Assembly: GCA_030295235.1 (NCBI GenBank) | Contig: AP026162.1 | Location: 930,001-994,000 of the forward strand | Origin: Fistulifera solaris | Lineage: Eukaryota; Bacillariophyta; Bacillariophyceae; Naviculales; Stauroneidaceae | Length of the DNA stretch: 64,000 nt | Reading direction: 5' to 3' | In this document: positions 23,484-32,764 of the stretch, piece by piece | Position numbering within the stretch: position 1 is the first letter of the stretch | Layout: every line of letters begins with the position of its first letter | Position numbers and translations under genes: made by a program | Notes under the pieces: model-generated | Databases searched by the model: none | What the model was told of the DNA's origin: nothing | Seen by the model: only the letters and a program-made list of their open reading frames with translations

Positions 23484-24896
23484 TTATAGAACTTGCGCTG
23501 TCATGTCGTCTTCAATCTTAACCCCTTGCCCGTAGTCAGCGGCCAGTGTTGTCAGAGGACAAATGGTTGCATTAGGCCATTGCGCCCAAACATCACATAT
23601 CCGTTGTCTCACTTCATTTTGATTGATATATAAACATGCCAAGGCGTCGTAACCGCCTGCTCCTGGAACCAACGCAGCGACTACACCCGGTACGGCACTG
23701 GTGGCATCGGCAAGAGCAGTTTGTTCATCAGGCTCGATAGGAACTCCAGCACCCTCACCCATTGGCTTGAGATGCCGACGAGTTTCTAAAAACAGTCGTC
23801 TCAGCTCTGCTGTTAGGCTTCCCGTCTTCTTCTGAACTTCTGTCCAATTGTTTGAGCCATCGCTCCATGTCTCGGGAGAGCAGTTCGCTAGTTGGGTCAC
23901 TTCATCCTTGCTAAGAGAGGGAAGTTCCATCAACTGCTGCCACACACGAACAATTTCCTGATTCGCTTCTGCAAGATCATCCCAATGGCTTATGCGTCCT
24001 TTCTGTTGCTTTTGTTTCCACGCAAGAACCGACCGCGCCATACTAGGACTCTCGGAGCCACCGGAGACATCGGCCATGATGACTTGTAAAAAGCCGCACA
24101 TAGTCAGTGGTTTGATCACGCCCCCAGGCCAAATAGACTCGACAACATTTTTCAGTAATGATTTTGCGTGATCGACAGAAGAAGGAGTTTCGAGTGTCGA
24201 CAAGAGTTCGTGCAAAGTCGTTTCAGGAAATCGTTGATAGACATGAGACCCGTGACAGGCGGCGCTCACATCGAAGCCACTGCCGACCTTTCCTTGCGCA
24301 TAGCAATGACTGATTTGTGCCAAGTTATAGAGAATTGCATCCGGTTTCTGAAACGCGTGACAGAGTGCTCCGACCATACTCGTCACAAGACACGCGCTAC
24401 TTCCCAAGCCGGATTTGCACACTTTTCCCGAAGTTTGGTCGACAGTCGCTGGTAAGAATATCGGAAGTGATAAAGCGTTCTGTAAAGTGATGGGAAGGTT
24501 TCGTTCTTTCAAATGAGTCACCAGGGAGTAAAAGTCGTTGTCGGCTTGTATTGTCAAGTGTATGAAGTCAACCGATGGATCGTTCTCGAGGAGATAGAGC
24601 AATGACACGCGCAAAGTTTTCTCAATGAACTCATTCGATGAAGCGTTCATCGATTCGGCAATAATCCCTTCCTCTCGATTGTAAGTATACTTCCAGCTTT
24701 GACCGAATTGCGGGCTGTCGACTTGAATTTGAACCATGTTGGCGCTGTCTTCCGCACGCGATATCTTGGCGGTGGTAAATACTCTCTTGTCGACGGCAAT
24801 CACGAGACCAACGTTCATCGGTTCTAGTACAAGATAGCCCCCGGCTAGCAGTATTTTGCCTGGGGCTGATACAGTAATGGATGAGGAAGTTGTCAT
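23484..24896 (-). CDS. Phosphomevalonate kinase
   Basis: 470 residues, one unbroken frame. GHMP kinase that phosphorylates 5-phosphomevalonate to the diphosphate in the cytosolic (or peroxisomal) mevalonate route to isoprenoids. The N-terminal substrate motif is VSAPGKILLAGGYLVLEP, the ATP loop is SGLGSSACLVTSMVGAL (about residue 165), and the third GHMP motif region is VPGAGGYDALACLYI near the C-terminus. VGSGFDVSAACHGSHVYQRF is typical of the Erg8 branch. It ends only 11 bp from the convergent ATAD3 stop. Confidence 0.92.
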   Translation of the reverse strand: MTTSSSITVSAPGKILLAGGYLVLEPMNVGLVIAVDKRVFTTAKISRAEDSANMVQIQVDSPQFGQSWKYTYNREEGIIAESMNASSNEFIEKTLRVSLLYLLENDPSVDFIHLTIQADNDFYSLVTHLKERNLPITLQNALSLPIFLPATVDQTSGKVCKSGLGSSACLVTSMVGALCHAFQKPDAILYNLAQISHCYAQGKVGSGFDVSAACHGSHVYQRFPETTLHELLSTLETPSSVDHAKSLLKNVVESIWPGGVIKPLTMCGFLQVIMADVSGGSESPSMARSVLAWKQKQQKGRISHWDDLAEANQEIVRVWQQLMELPSLSKDEVTQLANCSPETWSDGSNNWTEVQKKTGSLTAELRRLFLETRRHLKPMGEGAGVPIEPDEQTALADATSAVPGVVAALVPGAGGYDALACLYINQNEVRQRICDVWAQWPNATICPLTTLAADYGQGVKIEDDMTAQVL

Positions 24897-25099
24897 GTTT
24901 GTTGTTAACGTATCACTTCATGATAATCTACGGAGCAATGCCGAATAATTCGATTGTGTTTGTTTTTGTTTGCTTCATCGCGTCATGTCGTTTTTTTTAC
25001 TCCCAGAAAAGCCGCATCGTCGTCACGCGACACGCGACACGTGAACGCTCTCATGCTGACGTCGACTATACGATGGGTAGTAGGATAATTACGAGTCAC

Positions 25100-25867
25100 A
25101 GTCTCTTATTTTGGTCACGAGTCTAAAAGAGGGTCCAGTCTGTCCGTGCGTCCTGAGGGACATTTTCGATACACGCTCCGACATGTCGCAAAGAGAAGTA
25201 CCGCTCCGAGCTCAAGACTACTTTTCGATACACATCGCTGTACAACCTACTTTAAAAAGCTACTGTGCCAAACCGTGCATTTTTGCTCAAAAATGCAAGG
25301 GGGTTGCCCATGATTTTGGCTCATTCTTTTGCACCCACTTCATTCGATCGCAACAATCGATTTTGGGACGGAAAACCTTTCTTTTCATGGCATTCTTTTT
25401 ATGATGCTATCACTCTTTATCAATAAGATGGTATAATGACGAAAATTACGCAAAAGGCGCTCAATTTACTGTTAAATGCTGCATAATTTGACACTCTTGC
25501 CTTTAATACGCGTCGACCGCGGCCCGTTGTTGTGACAAAGATCGCCTGAATTAAAGTCGACTTGCGTGGTCAATCATCAGTCAGCAATCATCGATCTTCT
25601 AGACTTCCCAAAGTATGTTTCTCTTTCACCATCTACGTAGAGGTGGCCGTCATCGACAATCTGTTAATCATGGGTAGATCAAATAATACAAGTTGGCATG
25701 AATTGGTGCTTGTCGTTTATGTCAGAAGCACCCCCAGACAACATGTTTAACGAAGGATCCGCGCTCTGGTCATCGAACTACCTGACTATCAAATAAAATT
25801 GGCAAGGCGAGCTTACAACAAGCGGGTCGGATCAACGAATGAATACAGATAGATTTAGAAAGATTTG
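25100..25867 (+). repeat. Left inverted arm
   Basis: It pairs with 28334-29096 in opposite orientation. Shared marks include CTACTTTAAAAAGCTACTGTG, GCGTCGACCGCGGCCCGTTG and CAACGAATGAATACAGATAG. The same 62-residue frame (MRGQSSVSNHRSSRL...) occurs in both arms and is probably not a gene. Confidence 0.9.
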
Positions 25868-25880
25868 GGAGCTCTGAATA

Positions 25881-26614
25881 ATGCCAACTTTCTTTATGAC
25901 AAAATACATTGACCAGCGATTTCAAAAAGACGACGTAGTGAATGACCATGTCGCATTCGTCAATGCAGCCAGCAGTCTAAGCGCAATTTCTTACGGAATT
26001 CCGCCTGCAGGTCAAATGGAGACACGGCGAGTTGCAAGCAACATGATTCCCGCCATGATAACTACCACAGCCCTGGTGTCGGGCTTCTCGTGTATCGAGC
26101 TACTCAAACTGGCGTAGAGTCGTCTACCAATTCGAAGCTATCGAAATGGTTTCATCAATTCAGCTCTTCCTTTCTTGCCTTCCAGCTGAGCCTGTTTCGA
26201 TCTACAAAGGGCGTTCGTGCACAATATGGGACTGTTTAACGGTATGGGAAAGTAACGTGTCAGCGAAGGGAGGTTTCACGATGAGATCTATGATGTGAAG
26301 ACTAAACAAGGTGATATCCGTTAACAGCGAAAATAGATAATTCTTCTTTTTCGTTGGGGCCTTCTCTCCGTTACGCCAGTTCCCTGCATGAAGACGACGA
26401 AATAATTGACGAATGATTGTGGGAAGTAATAGGGAATGCGCTTGATGAGAACCATTTGCTCGACCATGAAAATTTTGGTGGAGAGGACACTTCCGGTCGG
26501 GCTAGTTCGCTCATGGAAAATGTCACCGTAAATTTTACCTTGACAGTCCTAGATGAAGATGGAGAGAACATCGAGCTGCCCGCGGTACCGGTTGTCCGGC
26601 ACTCTGGCGACTAG
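25881..26614 (+). pseudogene. Captured 3' fragment of ubiquitin-activating enzyme E1 (UBA1)
   Basis: The first frame reads RFQKDDVVNDHVAFVNAASS, then YGIPPAGQMETRRVASNMIP and ITTTALVSGFSCIELLKL, matching the stretch after the E1 catalytic cysteine half-domain (FEKDDD..H..F...ASN...YDIP..DR...K.IAG.IIPAI.TTT..V.GL..LEL.K). Other frames further on continue with YRNGFINSALPFL, AEPVSIYKGRSCTIWDCL and VTVNFTLTVLDEDGENIELP, i.e. the adenylation/UFD end of E1. The frame is lost several times and the upstream two thirds of E1 are absent, so this is a non-coding capture. Confidence 0.75.
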
Positions 26615-26999
26615 CTAGACCCTTTTCACTTCCATTTTGATTAAAGCGAAGAAAGGGGAGAAAGGAAAATCTATGGGACCGTGTTCATTTTTGACCATCA
26701 GCAGCGAAAGCTTCGTCAATGAAATGTCACGCATTACCTTCCAATCTGTCGTTTTCATCGCATGGTCTGTGAAATAAATCCATCTTAATAATCCTTTGGG
26801 CAAGGGTACAAATCAGTCTAATTAGACAGACTCGAAATCTTTGAAAAAACAATTGCGTTCGCAACACGGTAATATCTATGACAAAAGGCTCCGGCCTTCT
26901 TTAAGGATGTCTTAAGGATGTCTAGAAATGGATCGGACGTCGTAAAGATAGTATCATCATGCGGTCCGGCTTGAGAGGTCAGATGTCTTCAGAGGCGAT

Positions 27000-27960
27000 T
27001 GCCTTTTAACATAAGACTAGACCTATAGAACGAAAGAGAAAGCACATGACACCGGCAGCAACTCAACAACAAGTACTAGGCGTTTGGGACTTGGATCCAA
27101 TTCACTGTTGAACACGTTGTTCGAGTAGTGAAACAAGAGATAGAACAGGAGAACGATGCGGTGAATACAGCGATTGTTGCAGCTGCTATTGTCGGTGTAA
27201 CGCCCCAATGTCCTAAAATTCTTTGCAATCGCGAACAACGGATTAGTTACCGGCGGACTTACATACAATGAGCAGGATTTGAATTGGAAGCACATGACTT
27301 TACCCACTAGTGACCCGTTACAGATAGCACGAGCAATAGAGCACAAGTCGATTGACGCAACTTGGTAAAACGCCAAGACACATTCAATGTTTTCCTTCGG
27401 ACACTGACGAGGTACAAAATGGATGAAGCCATGCTTGGCCACTTGCTGCACATGATAGTAGCGATTTGGGTACTGCTCCTGACCATCTCATGTGACAAGG
27501 TGACAAGACAATTGCCAGGTGTGGTCAAGCGTGACTTAGTTTGGAATACGGATGTTCGGAATATGGCGAACGACATGGCGGATTGGGTCGCCGACGCCTT
27601 TGTATACGCCATCAATGAAGGGGGTATGGGTACGCGTTGTCACTGGAAGTGCATCTACTGGTAGCGAGCGAACTAAAAAGGCACCGCAGCGCTGCGTTTT
27701 GTCGGTGGTAGCCCCCGCATCGATGAAACGTTTTCGGGCTAAGAACTCATTTGATTCTGAAAACCCTGTTTAGTAGACACATTTCATCGTGATTGAGTTA
27801 GCCGAACTGCTAGAAATGCGCCCATGAACAGCAATAAAAGGTGTATTTCTTGAAGACTAGACGAGCTATTTGGCATTGCAATTTGTTATTTGTGGCAGCG
27901 TCTTGACGTTTTGTCCGAAATAACTTATAGAAGCATCAAGAGACATGAATATTGGACGAT
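27000..27960. other. Unassigned interior of the inverted-arm element
   Basis: Short frames occur on both strands (for example a 100-residue plus-strand frame at 27362-27664), but none resembles a transposase or another family I can name. It may be another decayed host fragment. Confidence 0.3.
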
Positions 27961-27967
27961 GAAATAG

Positions 27968-28234
27968 ATGAGAATGTCGATGCACGAATGCACGACCGCC
28001 TATCGCGCTGTGAAGCAGCGAGAAATACTACAACAAGTTGAATTGATAGCGATATTTGGAGCCGGCGCAGTGAGTCTTTCTTGTATCATGTTATTGATAG
28101 GGGCAAAGAAAATTGTGGCAACTGATTTGTCGAACGACGCACTCGACTTGACAATGAAGCCTGGTGTTAAGACCGATGAATCCCACAGTTTCGGGATCTG
28201 GACTTGTATGGCTCGTCTTCAGCATATCTTCTAA
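27968..28234 (+). pseudogene. Captured fragment of a zinc-type alcohol dehydrogenase
   Basis: An 88-residue frame with CTTAYRAVKQREILQQVE followed by IAIFGAGAVSLSCIMLLIGA and KKIVATDLSNDALDLTMK. This is the central to Rossmann part of medium-chain alcohol dehydrogenases (..AYHAV......V.VFG.G.VGLS.I..A...GA..V.A.D......). The usual GxGxxG is GAGAVS and the frame ends right after the nucleotide-binding start, so it is a fragment, not a working enzyme. Confidence 0.65.
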
Positions 28235-28333
28235 CGATAGCCTGCGGCGAATTTGTGTCCGCTTCATCATCCGCAGTAAACGTATCGTTGCTTTATTTCA
28301 TCAACTATCTGGGAAGAAACTAATTCTCGGTAT

Positions 28334-29096
28334 CAAATCTTTCTAAATCTATCTGTATTCATTCGTTGATCCGACCCGCTTGTTGTAAGCTCGCCTTGCC
28401 AATTTTATTTGATAGTCAGGTAGTTCGATGACCAGAGCGCGGATCCTTCGTTAAACATGTTGTCTGGGGGTGCTTCTGACATAAACGACAAGCACCAATT
28501 CATGCCAACTTGTGTTATTTGATCTACCCATGATTAACAGATTGTCGATGACGGCCACCTCTACGTAGATGGTGAAAGAGAAACATACTTTGGGAAGTCT
28601 AGAAGATCGATGATTGCTGACTGATGATTGACCACGCAAGTCGACTTTAATTCAGGCGATCTTTGTCACAACAACGGGCCGCGGTCGACGCGTATTAAAG
28701 GCAAGAGTGTCAAATTATGCAGCATTTAACAGTAAATTGAGCGCCTTTTGCGTAATTTTCGTCGTTATACCATCTTATTGATAAAGAGTGATAGCATCAT
28801 AAAAAGAATGCCATGCAAAGAAAGGTTTTCCGTCCCAAAATCGATTGTTGCGATCGAATGAAGTGGGTGCAAAAGAATGAGCCAAAATCGTGGGTAACCC
28901 CCTTGCATTTTTGAGCAAAAATGCACGGTTTGGCACAGTAGCTTTTTAAAGTAGGTTGTACAGCGATGTGTATCGAAAAGTAGTCTTGAGCTCGGAGCGG
29001 TACTTCTCTTTTGCGACATGTCGGAGCGTGTATCGAAAATGTCCCTCAGGACGCACGGACAGACTGGGCCCTCTTTTGATTCGTGACTAAAAGACG
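28334..29096 (-). repeat. Right inverted arm
   Basis: Reverse copy of 25100-25867 with only scattered differences (for example GGGCCC against GGTCCA near the outer end). Confidence 0.9.
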
Positions 29097-29382
29097 TCAA
29101 AAGCCAAAACATTTCCCGGGACACACGTAGCTCCCAGTAGGATATGTACGTGCAATGGGCTTGCATTATTGTCCTTTTTTTTGCCTGCCCCATCTTCCGA
29201 AGGTTATTAACAACTATCTTTGACCTTTTCCCATTATTTATCGTTGCAACTCGCTTTTGAATTCGAGGTGCAATCAAAGGAATTTGGATTGAAGTAAAGG
29301 TTTTGAATTTGTTAGGTCGTTTCCTTTTCCGCATCCGCAACGGTGCAGCAAAAACAGTGTTTTTTTAAGTACAAGAAAAAAA

Positions 29383-30414
29383 ATGATGGAACGATTTTTC
29401 TTCACAAACGTATGCCTTTGCTATTTTTTACTCTGTCTTGAGCCATCAACCGCTCGAGATCCTCTCTACGCTGTCACTGATGTGAGCACGCGGCATCCGT
29501 GGCGGCGATCTCCTTCGTATCAACGATCGTTACCAAAACGAAAGTCGCAGTACGTGAGAAACTACATGGATTATGAAACATTAAAAATGGACAAACGTTC
29601 TCGGATTTACTCGGTCAATTTCAAAACGCGCAATATTGGAAAGTTATCTTGGACCAGTCGATTGGTGTGGGCGAATGTGCTGGTCTTTTTATTACAAGCT
29701 TGCCGACCTTCGGTCACTTCGTGGGGCATCAACCTTTCCGATCGAATACGCAGCGGACGAGAACTGTATCGTACCATCACTCCTGTGTTTCTGCACGGCA
29801 GTATATTTCATTTGGGTACCAACATGGTCTCCCTACAACGAACTGGAGGAGACGTGGAAAGATTGTTTGGCGGTGGCCGATACTTGGCGACTTATTTGGC
29901 CGCTGGTATAGCGGGGAACATCGTTTCGGCCTGGTCGTCTCCCAACCCGTCCTTGGGGGCAAGTGGAGCAGTGTTCGGTGTATTTGGAGCGTATTTTGTT
30001 TTTCTCAATCGCAATGAATGGCTGTTGGGAAACTATGGAGCATCCATGACGAATTCGATCACGCAAACCATTGCGGCGAATTTGTTTCTCGGCGCTCTCA
30101 ATCCGGTCATTGACAACTGGGCGCATTTGGGCGGCGCTCTGGGAGGCGCCGCAATGGCATACTGGTTCGGGCCGCGTTTGTACTTGACCGAGCTACCGGA
30201 ATCGGGAAGGCAAATACTTGTCGATCGTCCGGTAGTTCGGTTGCCGCGGGCGCTAGAACAGCTTCCCGAACGGCTAGGGTCATCAGTAAGTTGTGTACTG
30301 GAGAAGCTACCAGGCCTGCCGCAACAATCCGCGAAACCATGGCGAAATGGTGACTATAGAAGGCCTAAGGCCTACATGCCTACTCGATCTCTTAAACCCT
30401 TGCCGGTCGACTAG
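29383..30414 (+). CDS. Rhomboid-family intramembrane serine protease
   Basis: 343 residues, unbroken. An N-terminal hydrophobic segment (RFFFTNVCLCYFLLCLEPST) acts as signal or anchor. The rhomboid core spans about residues 95-270: LVWANVLVFLLQACRP, then YRTITPVFLHGSIFHLGTNM (oxyanion His/Asn region), VERLFGGGRYLATYLAAGIA, the nucleophile loop PSLGASGAVFGVFGAYFVFL (catalytic Ser in GASGA) and the catalytic His in VIDNWAHLGGALGGAAMAYW. Both catalytic residues are present, so it is probably active. The Pro/Arg-rich tail of about 75 residues is not conserved. Location (secretory, plastid envelope or mitochondrial) cannot be fixed; no F follows the putative cleavage site. Confidence 0.9.
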   Translation: MMERFFFTNVCLCYFLLCLEPSTARDPLYAVTDVSTRHPWRRSPSYQRSLPKRKSQYVRNYMDYETLKMDKRSRIYSVNFKTRNIGKLSWTSRLVWANVLVFLLQACRPSVTSWGINLSDRIRSGRELYRTITPVFLHGSIFHLGTNMVSLQRTGGDVERLFGGGRYLATYLAAGIAGNIVSAWSSPNPSLGASGAVFGVFGAYFVFLNRNEWLLGNYGASMTNSITQTIAANLFLGALNPVIDNWAHLGGALGGAAMAYWFGPRLYLTELPESGRQILVDRPVVRLPRALEQLPERLGSSVSCVLEKLPGLPQQSAKPWRNGDYRRPKAYMPTRSLKPLPVD

Positions 30415-30744
30415 TAATTGTGGACTAGAGTTGTGTATCAACTCCCGACTGGCATCATCAAAACGGGTTGCCGATCAACTAACTAGATCATCTGAGCTTA
30501 TAAATGACCTCTTCTTCTGAAAATGGCCGTCTCGTTCGTTGTTTGTTTACATTAATAACTTCATTCTGTTTTCGAGCAAGAAATATTGCTGATCTTCACT
30601 TGGGCATTGTTGGAACTAAACAAACTAAACATACTAGGCGTTCAATTAACAGATGCTCATTGTTTATTGTTTGACACAGACTGCGGAGGCAAGCGTTCGA
30701 ATGAAAACGAAATTCCTATTACATGACATTTATCCCTCCATTGT
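30415..30744. other. Convergent intergenic region, no gene seen
   Basis: 3' regions of the rhomboid and epsilon-COP genes. Nothing else is recognisable. Confidence 0.4.
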
Positions 30745-31697
30745 TTAATGTTTGTACTTGATCGCTTCTCGATCAAATGCGGTGACGACTCGTTCCAGTC
30801 CGGCGCAAAAGTCATGATTCGGATACGTTTGTTGCATCTGACCAATAAACTGGTCGGTTGGCTTGTTCTGTTGCACCAAGCAACACACCAGATTGATTAG
30901 AGTGTCAGGAATCGGCACTTCCGGATGATCACGCAAACATTCTTGTAATTTTCCTTCCGCCGCCGCAAAGTCTCCTTGATTCATATAAGCGCACGCCATG
31001 AGATTGAGCAACAGCGACGAGGGACCATACTGTTCCGTGAGCATATTCAAGGAGTGAACCGCATCCTCCGCTCCCGATGCCCCTGTCGCAAGATTGACAT
31101 AGACGGAACCCAACTGAGTCAAGATGGCATCTTCATCGGCTTGACGAAGCAATTGCAGTTGCTGCGTAGCCAAATCGAGTCGATCCATTTTCAAAAGATT
31201 TGCAAAGCTAACGCAATGTGTTCCATAGTCGCTCCCAAATGAACCAAACTCAAGGCTTCTTTGGTTTGTCCTGTCGACAAAAGAACTTGTGCGGCCGTCA
31301 GCTGTTCGGAAGGTCCCGCGGTTGCGGCAATGGTGCGGAGCTCATCGAGGGCGTTGGCGTCTTGACTGGCTTCAAAGTTGGCTCGGAGGATCAATGCGTC
31401 GAGTGCTGCCACAGTAACGAAGAGAGACGATTACAGGGGAAAATGAGAAACATAGGAAAGAGAAAAAATGATTGAAACGCAGATGTAAAACAAAAATGAC
31501 TTACCAGAAGTACCGCCGGACAGCTTGTTGTATTGACCCAACGCCAAATAAGCGCGATTGAGAATTTCTTCCCGTTCCGCCTTCAACGCCGGGCTCATAG
31601 GTCGACGGGCGATAGATTTAGCCTCTTCAATGGCTAAATTGTAATGACCCAGCCAATATTGGGCACGTAAGGTGTAAAGATCATCCGGTTCGGTCAT
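30745..31697 (-). CDS. Coatomer subunit epsilon (epsilon-COP)
   Basis: About 284 residues, close to the family's ~300. TPR-like solenoid subunit of COPI, which coats Golgi-to-ER vesicles. Exon 1 encodes DLYTLRAQYWLGHYNLAIEE; a 99-bp intron (31406-31504) joins SGGTS to ALDALILRANFEA. Further marks are QILLKMDRLDLATQ-like (with the break crossed), DEDAILTQLGSVYVNLATG, SLLLNLMACAYMNQGDFAAA and PDTLINLVCCLVQQNKPTD. One frame break sits in a T4 run near 31196. The match to human COPE is convincing along the whole length. Confidence 0.9.
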
Positions 31698-32764
31698 GGT
31701 GGTATTTTTTGTGTTGCGTTTATTGTGCGTTGCAATCGATAGCGACGACAGTGTCGGTACAGTTCCTACTGGACTCTACGTGTGTCCCGCGAACGACTTG
31801 CACGTCTTTTAGTCACGAACCTCCAAAGAGGGTCCAGTCTGTCCGTGCGTCCTAGGACGAAATTCTGCAAACACACTGCGACATCCAATGCCGTTTCGAT
31901 ACCGCTACGAGGAAATGCTACAACTTGAGCTTACACTAGAAATTTGTACAATTTAGGCCTAGTGTCGAAACAGGGCCCAAAATGCAAGGCATTTGCCCAT
32001 GAAAAAAAGCGTGAAATAAAAACTTGGCTCATTATTTGTTGTCATTGAGCGACCTTTTAAAGGCTATTCCATCGATTCATGTCGTTTCTTTCATAAATAC
32101 TGTCATTCCTTCTACAGATGAAAATATTGTTGCGTGGAATGCCGTCAGAAACGTTCCGTTCTTACTTTTTAATGATGTTATGGCATATCAAATTCGATGC
32201 TTGTCGCGCGACGGCCCGCGGTAGTGCAATTATGGCACAATACAATTGACCTTCACCGCCCATGAGCACGTCTTTCCTTTTCAACAAGACCTATTTCAAT
32301 CGAGTGACATATCTCTGTTAGTCAAAGCTGTAATTGCGAGATGCACTTACCATACTAAGTGTTGCAATTCGATGTCGGTCTTAAAGATTTTCGAATCAGA
32401 AGTCCGGCCGAGAGGATGGAACGATCATTGCACTTGCAAAAAAAGTTTCGCACCGCTTCCTTTTTTCGGTTATAAAGACAGGTGTCGTGGAATCGAATAT
32501 TAGCTCTCGGTACATTTCCAGCCTGACGCACAATGATCACGAATCATGTTAAAAAAGGTCGTCACTATCTCTTTTTATAAAAACTAAGCGTACAAGGTTG
32601 ACCCGTTTCAGGCTTAACGCTCAATAATCATGACCCATGACGCATCACATCTTATCTCAAGTCAAATTATAACGCGGTCAGTATTAACTTTGCCACAAAG
32701 CATAAATAAGGAGGTATAAACAAATGAGAAATTGAGGGATTTCCACACCACCCGTCGCGGAACG
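31698..32764. other. Intergenic region with an old copy of the element arm
   Basis: It holds the solo arm copy at about 31795-32240. The short frames around it have no recognised content. Confidence 0.5.
31795..32240 (+). repeat. Diverged solo copy of the inverted-arm sequence
   Basis: It begins GTCTTTTAGTCACGAA, then AAAGAGGGTCCAGTCTGTCC as in the arms at 25100 and 29096. It follows the arm loosely through TTTGCCCATGA and TTGGCTCATT to a GACGGCCCGCGG counterpart of the arm's CGACCGCGGCCCG. It is much more diverged than the two arms are from each other, so an older member of the family. Confidence 0.7.

Larger units (their letters stand above)
25100..29096. mobile_element. Non-autonomous element with ~770-bp inverted arms and captured gene pieces
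   Basis: The left arm (25100-25867) and right arm (28334-29096) are near-identical inverted copies. Both outer ends contain a TAGTCACGA/TTGGTCACGA mark followed by AAAGAGGGTCCAGTCTGTCC. The 2.5-kb centre has no transposase or other mobility gene that I can see, but has broken pieces of two host enzymes (listed separately) and unassigned sequence. It lies between the divergently transcribed PMK and rhomboid genes. Inverted arms fit a TIR or foldback-type DNA transposon; near-identity of the arms suggests recent insertion or gene conversion. I could not identify a clear target-site duplication. Confidence 0.8.

Noticed and set aside
25881-26117. A small functional ubiquitin-like pathway gene
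   Set aside because: It matches only an internal to C-terminal part of E1, loses frame several times and lies within a repeat element.
25100-29096. Reading the paired arms as directly repeated long terminal repeats
   Set aside because: The arms are in inverted, not direct, orientation and no retroelement genes are visible.
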